DNA of 64,000 bases, taken from RBG-13-51-18 sp963739395. Lineage in GTDB: Bacteria; Chloroflexota; Dehalococcoidia; Dehalococcoidales; RBG-16-60-22. The stretch lies in assembly GCA_963739395.1 (NCBI GenBank), contig CAVUAE010000001.1, positions 682,001-746,000 on the forward strand, read 5' to 3'. Positions 34,999-42,465 of the stretch are shown one piece after another (positions within the stretch are counted from its first letter, which is position 1; each line of letters begins with the position of its first letter). Both the position numbers and the translations under genes were made by a program. The notes beneath the pieces were generated by a model. It was not told the origin of the DNA and ran no database searches. It saw nothing but the letters and a program-made list of their open reading frames with translations.

Positions 34999-35652
34999 TT
35001 AAACCTTGAAATAGAAGACGGAAGGTTCCGTATCGAACTCGGGATGGAGCGGCTGGGCTTTCTTTTCGGCTATCAGGCGCGATACCTCGCTGAAAGGGTC
35101 ATCCAGGTCGCCAAAATACCTGGTCTTGGTAGGACAGGTAATGAGGCAGGCCGGCGTCGCCTCGCGGTCTACCCCCGGTTTGAGTCCCTTTTTAATTCCT
35201 TCATCGATTCTTTCCATGCAAAAGTTGCATTTTAACACAGTGCCCGGTTTATAAGGAAATAGCTGCTTGCCCAGTTCCTCGTAAGGTGTAAAACCTTGTC
35301 CGGGGAAGTATTCCAGCTTCGGGTCTTCAAAACGAGTGCGCTGCTGGTAAGGGCAAGCCACGGCGCAATAACCACACCCGACGCATTTTTTATCGTCCAC
35401 GAGCACAATGCCGTCCTCGCGTGTATAGGTGGCGCCGGTGGGGCAGACCTTAACACAGGCGGCCTCTTTACAGTGGTTGCACTGCACCGGTAGAATAGTT
35501 TTCTTTATTGTCGGGTAATTACCGTTTTCGCTTATCAGCACACGGTTGAAGTAAATTCCACGCGGCACAAAATGCTCCTGACGACAGGCAATCACGCAGG
35601 AGTAGCACCCAATGCACCGGTGCATATCGATAACCATTCCCCATCTAGCCAT
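34999..35652 (-). CDS. Four-cluster ferredoxin subunit (CISM 2)
   Basis: 217-aa DmsB/PhsB-type electron-transfer subunit. Cysteine motifs in order: CIGCYSCVIACRQEH, CNHCKEAACVKVCP, CVGCGYCAVACP and CNFCMERIDEG with a later CLITCP, predicting four [4Fe-4S] clusters in the usual two-by-two arrangement. No Tat signal. Its ATG overlaps the catalytic-subunit stop by one base, so translation is coupled. Confidence 0.95.
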   Translation of the reverse strand: MARWGMVIDMHRCIGCYSCVIACRQEHFVPRGIYFNRVLISENGNYPTIKKTILPVQCNHCKEAACVKVCPTGATYTREDGIVLVDDKKCVGCGYCAVACPYQQRTRFEDPKLEYFPGQGFTPYEELGKQLFPYKPGTVLKCNFCMERIDEGIKKGLKPGVDREATPACLITCPTKTRYFGDLDDPFSEVSRLIAEKKAQPLHPEFDTEPSVFYFKV

Positions 35653-38285
35653 TATTTTCCCTCCTTGGCAGGATAAATTTTAACTTTCACACAGGAATCG
35701 GCGCTGAGGCTTACCGGGTCCACGTGGTCTTTATCTATCTCCAGCAGGTCGTTGAAGTGTACGCCTTTACCCCTGCCTACCTTCAGATATTTTGACCAGT
35801 GCCCGTTGATGCCCGCCACCGCCACCATCTGGGGGTGGAGGCCCTTGATAAGCGAAACCGGCCCCTTGATTTTCCTTCCCCTATCGGTTTCTACCCAGAT
35901 TATCTGCCCGTTCTTAATGCCTTTTTTCCTGCCTGTTTCCTCGTTGACATTGATGTAGTAGCTGTACGGGTTCGTATCCGACAAAGCGTCAATCTCGGGA
36001 TGCATTTGCGTGCTGCTGCCGACATGAAGAGTATCGCGATAAATCGCGGTATACAGGTCATATTGCGGGTCTTTGACTTCATGGGCTTTGATGGGGAAGT
36101 ACGAAGGCAGTGGCGTGAACTGTTCCCATTGCATGTGCACACCCTTCGGCTCGCAGATGGCTTTGGCTTTCTCACCCATTGTCAAGACGAATTCCCAGTA
36201 AAGCGGTACCCGAGCGGGGACATCATAACGCCAGAAGACTTCTTCCGGTTTCTTCGGCCAAGTTATCCCGCCGTTTTTCTTGAACCATTCCAGCCCGTGT
36301 TTTTCGCCGAAGAAGTTCTTGAAGACACTGTCGCTGACTTTTGCATAAGTAGTTTTCTTGGTGAGGTCAAGTCGGTATTTTTTATCTATTGCCCAGAAAT
36401 TATTTAAAGATTCGACAAATTTGGCATAGAAATCCGGCCCAACTCTCCAGGCGACGTCTAGCAGGACGTCCGGCATGGGTCTTCTTTCTCCCACGAGTTC
36501 GCATACCGGCTGGCGGAAGAAAAACGACCAGTCGTTCATGCCCACCGGACCGTTGAAACCGGTCTGCAGGTTTTGGTCAGGGCATAAGGATTCCAGGTAG
36601 CTGGCATCCGGGAGAACGATGTCACAAAATTCGGTAATTTCGGTGAGATACAGATCAAAGGTAAAGAAAAACGGAATTCTTTTCAGTGTATCTTCCATGT
36701 TGCTAAGGTTGCCGCCGGACATAATCATGTTGTTGCCCCAGTTCATCCATGCCTTGGCTTCTTTGTAGTCCGGCCCTAACTTTTCATGCATTTCATCGCG
36801 GTCCGATGAGAAGTAGAAAGGAGAATCATTTACCCAGCTCCAGATTTTTTTCAGTCCCAGTGAGGTCTCTGGAGTCGTCGGCATATCCAAAGGCCACATC
36901 TTATGGCGTACCATCTTGCCCCGTGAGGTCTCTCCCCACCACCAGCCGGACTGTAGCATCCCTTCTATTGGGTCAGCAGAAACTATAAACTCCGGCCTTC
37001 CCGTATCTTTATAGCCGTAGCATCGCGTCGGCCAACCGAGACTGCCTCCCGGCACATCCATGGCGCCGACAACCATGTTAAGCATATGCATCGCGGCAAC
37101 GCTGTTAAAAGCATTCCGGTGATTATTCAGTCCGCTGAAGGTGATGGCTGCCACCGGTCTGAAGGGATATTCTTTGCCCTCTATTGTTATCGTGCTACCA
37201 ATCCTGGCCTCGGTGACAAACTCTTTGGTGACGGTGCGTATAGTTTCTACTGGTACGGAACTTAACTTAGAAGCCATTTCCGGAGTATATTTCTTGACAT
37301 GCTGGCGGAGTAACTGGAACGCCGGTACGGCTTTCTTACCATTTACTTTATACTCGCCTTCGAGGGCGAATTCTTTAATTGTTTTATCGTCCCAGGTTTT
37401 AGCCTTTTTGGCTACAGCATCCCAGACCAGCGGTTTTCGTGTTTTGGGATCGCGGATGTAGTGTCCATCCGGTCCGATGAGGTATGGCGCGTTAGTTTTG
37501 GTCTTAACAAAAACATCGTCCCAGGTTTCCATCTCGTTCAATATAATATTTAACATTGACAGAATAACGGCAACGTCTGTTCCCGGGATGATGGGCACCC
37601 ACCGCGACGCCTTGGCGCCGACGAAGTTGCACATGGGGTCGAAGACAACCTGCTTCATGCCGCGTGCTCTGGCATCGGCGAAGCTGCGCATCATCTGGTT
37701 GGAGCTGTGACCCGCAGCATGCCCTTTGGAGGCGCCGAAGTGTATTAAGTAGTTACAGCGTTCGAGGTCTGCCGAATGAGACCATGACCCGTAAGTCAGT
37801 CCGGCGACAAAGTGGGCGGCGTTGCCGCATAACATGCCGCCGGCGCCGGCCGATTCGTTAGTGCAGCCGAGGGCGGCGACCAATGCCCAGATGGGCGGGT
37901 GATTATATGACCCCTGCGACGGCATGACGTTGATTTTCATCTGCCGCCCGTCGGTTTTATAAATTTCGCGTATTTTATCGGAGATAGTGGTTAAGGCTTC
38001 TTCCCAGGAAATTCTTTGCCACTTGGGGTCAACGCCGATACCTTTCACCGGATTGGTGCGCTTCACCGGGTAATTTAGACGGTTCGGGTCGTTGACCACC
38101 GTCAGCGAACCCACGCTCTTACCGCAGACAGAACCTTTACTGGTAGAGGCGCGCGGCTGGCCTTCTATCTTCACCGGAACGCCATTAATGACGCGTACCC
38201 TGATGGGACATGACGCATAACAAATACCACAGCAGGTATCATACCATTTATCTTCTTTGATTACACTCGTATTTAGTTCAGCCAT
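35652..38285 (-). CDS. Molybdopterin oxidoreductase catalytic subunit (CISM 2)
   Basis: 877-aa enzyme of the DMSO reductase superfamily. A [4Fe-4S] site is formed by C19, C22, C26 and C54. C153 in GGMLCGNAAHF is positioned as a cysteine ligand of Mo or W, as in polysulfide/thiosulfate reductases and formate dehydrogenase-like relatives. Bis-MGD motifs follow (HFGASKGHAAGHSS, then a typical F-S-G-L-N-N-H-R region near 380). The start ATG behind AGGAGGAAGG is unambiguous and there is no twin-arginine signal, which is unusual for an NrfD-linked enzyme. Substrate unknown; sulfur or arsenic oxyanions or an organic hydroxylation are all possible. Confidence 0.93.
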   Translation of the reverse strand: MAELNTSVIKEDKWYDTCCGICYASCPIRVRVINGVPVKIEGQPRASTSKGSVCGKSVGSLTVVNDPNRLNYPVKRTNPVKGIGVDPKWQRISWEEALTTISDKIREIYKTDGRQMKINVMPSQGSYNHPPIWALVAALGCTNESAGAGGMLCGNAAHFVAGLTYGSWSHSADLERCNYLIHFGASKGHAAGHSSNQMMRSFADARARGMKQVVFDPMCNFVGAKASRWVPIIPGTDVAVILSMLNIILNEMETWDDVFVKTKTNAPYLIGPDGHYIRDPKTRKPLVWDAVAKKAKTWDDKTIKEFALEGEYKVNGKKAVPAFQLLRQHVKKYTPEMASKLSSVPVETIRTVTKEFVTEARIGSTITIEGKEYPFRPVAAITFSGLNNHRNAFNSVAAMHMLNMVVGAMDVPGGSLGWPTRCYGYKDTGRPEFIVSADPIEGMLQSGWWWGETSRGKMVRHKMWPLDMPTTPETSLGLKKIWSWVNDSPFYFSSDRDEMHEKLGPDYKEAKAWMNWGNNMIMSGGNLSNMEDTLKRIPFFFTFDLYLTEITEFCDIVLPDASYLESLCPDQNLQTGFNGPVGMNDWSFFFRQPVCELVGERRPMPDVLLDVAWRVGPDFYAKFVESLNNFWAIDKKYRLDLTKKTTYAKVSDSVFKNFFGEKHGLEWFKKNGGITWPKKPEEVFWRYDVPARVPLYWEFVLTMGEKAKAICEPKGVHMQWEQFTPLPSYFPIKAHEVKDPQYDLYTAIYRDTLHVGSSTQMHPEIDALSDTNPYSYYINVNEETGRKKGIKNGQIIWVETDRGRKIKGPVSLIKGLHPQMVAVAGINGHWSKYLKVGRGKGVHFNDLLEIDKDHVDPVSLSADSCVKVKIYPAKEGK

Positions 38286-38331
38286 ATTTAGTCCTTCCTC
38301 CTAATGAATAAAGAATGGTGTTTTGAAGCTG

Positions 38332-38341
38332 ATTACGTAAT
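38332..38341. promoter_or_regulatory. Ten-base palindrome in the CISM 2 leader
   Basis: ATTACGTAAT, a perfect palindrome between the promoter and the ribosome binding site. It could be an operator; it is short enough to occur by chance. Confidence 0.25.
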
Positions 38342-38384
38342 AATTTTTTTATATATATATTTAAAAAAATATGCTTCTAATATC

Positions 38385-38414
38385 ATATTAATACAATCAT
38401 GAAAAACAAGTCAA
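38385..38414 (-). promoter_or_regulatory. Promoter of the CISM 2 operon
   Basis: Minus strand: TTGACT (38414-38409), 18 bases, TAATAT (38390-38385), in an AT-rich gap of 210 bases. The -35 box is the same as that of the CISM 1 operon. Confidence 0.5.
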
Positions 38415-38495
38415 CAAAAATTATAAAGGATTAACCAGGATTTTTCTAATGACTGAAAGTTTTGGTAGGCTTAGTTTTTAAGAAGGTCAATAAAA

Positions 38496-39185
38496 CTATT
38501 TAGGTTGCTCCTTCCAGGCGATACCCAGCTCTAACAACCAGGGATAAAACGTTATACGGGCATCTTTTAAAGCTGATTTTGTTAATAGCGCCCCAACCTC
38601 GCCGAGTGTATAAGACGAACGCATGGCCTGTATCCATAATCGTCGCTGTGCTGAATTCATTCCCATCGCCCAGCCAACCAAACTTAGGAGCGGGTTGAGT
38701 CTTGTAAGCCTTACGTTATCCCATATTAGGCAATAGCCACCCGGCGCGGTAACTCTCGAGATTTCCTTGAAGACCTTAAGCGGGTTTTGCCAAAGGTGGA
38801 GGGAAGCATGGCTGACTACTAGACCAAAATAGTTGTCGTTGAAAGGTATCGCCTCCCCTGAACCCCACTGGAATTCAATTTTATCAATTACGCCCCTCTC
38901 AATTGCGTTCTGCCGGGCTAGCTCAAGCATATTCTCTGAAACATCGATGCCGGTAATCTGCAAGCCCGTATGGGCTTTGGCTAGTTCGATGGCAGGACGA
39001 CCACTGCCAGTACCGATGTCTAATACCCTATTCCCGGAGAGACTAATTCCAGCAGCCTTTTTAGCAAACCGACGATACACTAATCCCATGAAACGTCGTG
39101 CATGTTCATCATAAAACCGGGCAGTATTAGCATCAACAAATTGCTCTTCATTTAAGGGAATACGTGCACCACTAATAAATCTCAT
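38496..39185 (-). CDS. Class I SAM-dependent methyltransferase, UbiE-like
   Basis: 229-aa cytosolic methyltransferase. Motif I is V-L-D-I-G-T-G-S-G-R-P near residue 55, motif II D-V-S-E-N-M near 83, and an H-A-S-L-H-L-W region follows, similar to UbiE/MenG-type enzymes. It has a short hydrophobic, arginine-rich C-terminal half. Its ATG overlaps the radical SAM gene by four bases, so it is co-translated with it. The substrate would be a ring made or modified by the UbiA and radical SAM proteins of the same operon (inference). Confidence 0.9.
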   Translation of the reverse strand: MRFISGARIPLNEEQFVDANTARFYDEHARRFMGLVYRRFAKKAAGISLSGNRVLDIGTGSGRPAIELAKAHTGLQITGIDVSENMLELARQNAIERGVIDKIEFQWGSGEAIPFNDNYFGLVVSHASLHLWQNPLKVFKEISRVTAPGGYCLIWDNVRLTRLNPLLSLVGWAMGMNSAQRRLWIQAMRSSYTLGEVGALLTKSALKDARITFYPWLLELGIAWKEQPK

Positions 39186-40405
39186 CGCACTATTCTAAAC
39201 CCACGGTCATTGGTTAAAAAACAAGCCGGGTCTGCTTCTTTATAGTCTCCTGTATGGGTAAAAGCCCGACCCCGACAGCCGCCGCAGATGTTCTGGTGGC
39301 GACATTCTTGACATGCTCTTTTTAGTTGCCTCGGCTGGCTGCGGAATTCCTGCAATAAAGGTGAGTTATTCCAGATATCCAGGAATGTTTGCTGACGCAC
39401 ATTGCCCGCGGGGAGTGGAATAAAGTTGCAGGGCCATACGTCGCCATCAAAGCGGATATAGCTGAAGCCGCTGCCAGCACCGCAACCAGAAAGGGTTTTC
39501 CTCTGCAGGCTTTCGCCAAAGGAGAACCGCTTCTGTTCCACCAACCACGCCCAGTATTCAGGGCTGCAAACCGGTATAATAAGGGCGCGGCTTTTTTTCT
39601 GTTTTTCTGAAATTACCTTTATTAGCTGTATTTGTTCTTCCGGATTTAGTTCAAGAGCTCCCCTATCCTGACGAGGCGGAACAGCCTGGAAAACCATAAT
39701 GATATCAGTTTTTAGTTCCTCGGCTAAGTCTATCAAGCCTGGGAGTTCCGCCAGGTTCTGCCGCATCGTTGTAAAATTGACTTGCAGGCAAACACCGGTT
39801 CGAGCAGCGGCTTTAATACCATCAATAGCGCTTTGAAAACAGCCTGATTTACCGCGGATAGACTCGTGGCATTCCCTGGTATATCCATCCAAACTAATAG
39901 AAAAATTAGCCACACCTAATTTAGCCAGGTCTTTAGCTGTATCCGGCGTTAACAACGTCCCGTTGGTACTGAAGACAATATGAAATCCCAGTTTTCCGGC
40001 GTACTCCACCAGTTCAAAGATATCGTTGCGCAGCAGGGGTTCGCCGCCGGTGATAACTATCATACGTATATCTTCAACCTCGGCGATTTGTTCCAGAAGT
40101 CGTTTGCCTTCGCTAGTTGTTAATTCTGCTTGTGCGGAGTCTACAGAACTTGCGAAGCAATGAATACAATCCAGATTACAGCGAGTGGTAACTTCCCAAA
40201 CTACGTGATATGGATAGCCAGTACAGCCGATGGCTGTAGCGCCAGCGGCAGTGGTGAGGACTTTTTTACCCTTAAGCATCCAAAGAGGTAGTTTTGTCCA
40301 ACTGGTTAGCCATCCATGATAAACCAGTGAAAAGGCTTGTTTGAGCACTAGAGAGGGCGGGTTGTAGAGTGATATTACCCTCCTTATCGGCTTAGATTGT
40401 ACCAA
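39182..40405 (-). CDS. Radical SAM/SPASM protein
   Basis: 407-aa enzyme. Radical SAM cluster motif C76-x3-C80-x2-C83 in TTRCNLDCIHC, G-G-E-P-L-L near 118, and a SPASM-type C-terminal region with cysteines in L-S-G-C-G-A-G, W-P-C-N-F, A-C-Q-E-C, I-C-G-G-C and P-A-C-F, predicting auxiliary clusters. The general look (S-L-D-G-Y-T-R-E-C-H-E-S-I-R-G) is that of NirJ/AhbD/PqqE-type enzymes. The first 70 residues are an unassigned, partly amphipathic extension. It sits nine bases after the UbiA gene. Neither a peptide substrate gene nor a RiPP recognition element is visible nearby, which speaks against peptide maturation. Confidence 0.9.
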   Translation of the reverse strand: MVQSKPIRRVISLYNPPSLVLKQAFSLVYHGWLTSWTKLPLWMLKGKKVLTTAAGATAIGCTGYPYHVVWEVTTRCNLDCIHCFASSVDSAQAELTTSEGKRLLEQIAEVEDIRMIVITGGEPLLRNDIFELVEYAGKLGFHIVFSTNGTLLTPDTAKDLAKLGVANFSISLDGYTRECHESIRGKSGCFQSAIDGIKAAARTGVCLQVNFTTMRQNLAELPGLIDLAEELKTDIIMVFQAVPPRQDRGALELNPEEQIQLIKVISEKQKKSRALIIPVCSPEYWAWLVEQKRFSFGESLQRKTLSGCGAGSGFSYIRFDGDVWPCNFIPLPAGNVRQQTFLDIWNNSPLLQEFRSQPRQLKRACQECRHQNICGGCRGRAFTHTGDYKEADPACFLTNDRGFRIVR

Positions 40406-40414
40406 AGAATTCTC

Positions 40415-41350
40415 CTAAAAGAACAGGAAAACACAAAGTAGCATAAACACGCGGGCGACTAGCATAAAATAGGTGGCGAAAGTAAAAGCTTGAATGCCTT
40501 TGGTGAAATTTTCCGAATCCTGCATGAACCTGAAGCTAATAACCAGAGCGACAAGCGCCATTAAGGCGGTCGGTATTAAGTAAAGCAAGCCCAGGTTGAA
40601 AAAGAAGCCTAAATAGAAGCTTACCGCGGCAGCCAGGCATAAAAACAGAAAGCCTAATATAGTTGCCGCCTGTGGCGACGTTCTCTTGATGAAAGCTGGT
40701 ACTTGTGTAAGTTTAACCCCTTTGACGTGCTGGATGGGATGCAGTGGAGAATAAACCATAATATGCCCCGCCTGCCACGTAGCGGAAAACGCCCAAAGTA
40801 TCCACGGCGCCCAGGAGTTGAATAAAGTATCTGGTGAAAAAGCCGTCCAGCCGCACAGCCAGAGCATCCCCTCGATGGGAGGGAGGATAAGATAGCCCAC
40901 TCGGTCCCTCAAATAGCCGGAGTAAAGGCAACTTAATCCTATAGCCACTGCCGACACAGTGAAGCAAATTGGATTAAAGGCGAACCATACAATAATCAGG
41001 GCAATTGTGAATGAGCCTACCGCTAAAAGCAGAGCTTGCGGCGCCGCTAATCGTTTACTTGGTATCGGACGGCCAGGCCAGCAGACTACGTCCCGACGCC
41101 GATCGACAAAATCGTTAAAGGAATGAATACCGGCAAAAGCGAGTAGAGCGGCAATAACGCCAACCAAACATTCGCTCCAGGCGGGAAAACCTCCGTAAGC
41201 CAGGGCGGCTCCGGCGCCGACACCCAGTGCACCCATCGTGGAAAGGATGGGTCGGGTGACGTCTAACGCTCCAGCTAATCGGTCGCTGATGGTATAGCTT
41301 GGTTTGACGACATTCCCCTGCCCCATCCACCGCTGCATGATACTAGTCAT
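40415..41350 (-). CDS. UbiA-superfamily prenyltransferase
   Basis: 311-aa membrane protein with about eight spans. The first aspartate-rich motif is intact (N79-D-F-V-D83-R-R-R-D87). The second, normally a DxxxD after span six, reads Y-S-P-L-H-P-I-Q-H-V-K-G, without aspartates. UbiA proteins join an isoprenyl diphosphate to an aromatic or tetrapyrrole acceptor (quinones, heme O, bacteriochlorophyll). I choose ATG 41350, which overlaps the cytochrome b stop by one base; a longer frame to 41395 would overlap by 46 bases. Its genetic fusion to a molybdoenzyme operon is the striking point. Confidence 0.9.
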   Translation of the reverse strand: MTSIMQRWMGQGNVVKPSYTISDRLAGALDVTRPILSTMGALGVGAGAALAYGGFPAWSECLVGVIAALLAFAGIHSFNDFVDRRRDVVCWPGRPIPSKRLAAPQALLLAVGSFTIALIIVWFAFNPICFTVSAVAIGLSCLYSGYLRDRVGYLILPPIEGMLWLCGWTAFSPDTLFNSWAPWILWAFSATWQAGHIMVYSPLHPIQHVKGVKLTQVPAFIKRTSPQAATILGFLFLCLAAAVSFYLGFFFNLGLLYLIPTALMALVALVISFRFMQDSENFTKGIQAFTFATYFMLVARVFMLLCVFLFF

Positions 41351-42465
41351 TATTCTTTTTCGCCGGTTATTTGTGTATATTCCCGGCTGAACCATTGCTT
41401 ATATTTTGATTTTAACATCTTACCGGTAAACATTACCGTATTCACCGGGAAGGCAGAGGTTTGCAGGTGACCGTAATACATATGCACGATGAGAATAAAT
41501 CCGACGGCAAGAATCGCCTCGTCGCGATGAGCCGTAGCTACGACTGCGAACCACTGACCGCCTACCCACTGACTGAAAAATGCGGGGAACATCATGATTA
41601 TACCTGTGATTACCATCACCGGCATGCCCCAGAATATCGCCCAGTAATCAATCTTCTGACCGTATTGAAAATGGTCGTATTCCGGCTCTTTTTTATAAAA
41701 ACCGCCTATCCATAACATCGTATGAATTATGTCTTTCAGGTCTTTCCAGCGGGGGAACATCGCCGCCGGACTTTTGTGTTTCACGAAGTACCCATAAGCG
41801 AGATAGCCGAGGTGATAGATGCCGTCGACAATCATGACGAAAGCAGCGAAATCATGGACCAGGCGTAATACATCGGGACCGCCGAAAATGCTGGTAAACC
41901 ATTGGAAGGTAGGCCAATCGGGGAAACCCCTCAATAAACCGGTTACCGCCAGCACGATGAATGAACCCATTAAAGCATAGTGTTGGATACGCTGGTGTAT
42001 ATCGAAACGTTTGACATAGTCGCCCTCTACTCGTTTTTTCTCGTCGGCGGGCAGCTTGGGCTTTTTATCCAGCTTTTCCAACCATCCAAAATCGTCATCC
42101 CAGCCTTCGGCTTCGCCGCGTCTCCAATTTATAAAGCGTCGAGTGATTTCTAAAATGATAAGGATAGTTGTAGGTATAAGGACGCTTGCCGTAAGTAGGA
42201 AGAAAAACCATTTGGTGACGGTTACCGCCAGTTGCGTGACGTCACTGGCACTTACATAGGCGCCATACTGCGCATAAGGGTATATCTGGAAAACATGAGT
42301 GGGCACCATATCGAAGAGGATGAAACCCAAGGCAACAGCTTCGGCTAAGACGATAACGATTATTAGCGGAAAATAGAAGCGAGGCAAACCCTTTTTCTTC
42401 GGCACGCCGATGTTTTCCATCTTCGTGCTATCGAAGATGATTTCGTTATTCTTTACCAAGCCCAC
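41350..42465 (-). CDS. Di-heme cytochrome b subunit (FdnI/b561-like)
   Basis: 371-aa membrane protein with one N-terminal span (about 28-50), a second near 85-108, a cytoplasmic loop, then a four-helix b-type cytochrome. Likely heme histidines lie in Q-H-Y-A-L-M-G, R-L-V-H-D-F-A-A-F, G-I-Y-H-L-G-Y and I-V-H-M-Y-Y-G-H. Similar proteins are gamma subunits of formate dehydrogenase and thiosulfate reductase. It overlaps the catalytic-subunit gene by 13 bases. An oxidoreductase with both an NrfD and a cytochrome b membrane subunit is unusual. Confidence 0.88.
   Translation of the reverse strand: MGLVKNNEIIFDSTKMENIGVPKKKGLPRFYFPLIIVIVLAEAVALGFILFDMVPTHVFQIYPYAQYGAYVSASDVTQLAVTVTKWFFFLLTASVLIPTTILIILEITRRFINWRRGEAEGWDDDFGWLEKLDKKPKLPADEKKRVEGDYVKRFDIHQRIQHYALMGSFIVLAVTGLLRGFPDWPTFQWFTSIFGGPDVLRLVHDFAAFVMIVDGIYHLGYLAYGYFVKHKSPAAMFPRWKDLKDIIHTMLWIGGFYKKEPEYDHFQYGQKIDYWAIFWGMPVMVITGIIMMFPAFFSQWVGGQWFAVVATAHRDEAILAVGFILIVHMYYGHLQTSAFPVNTVMFTGKMLKSKYKQWFSREYTQITGEKE

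Noticed and set aside
35799..36407. 202-codon plus-strand reading frame inside the CISM 2 catalytic gene
   Set aside because: Antisense shadow of a conserved enzyme, without a start signal of its own.
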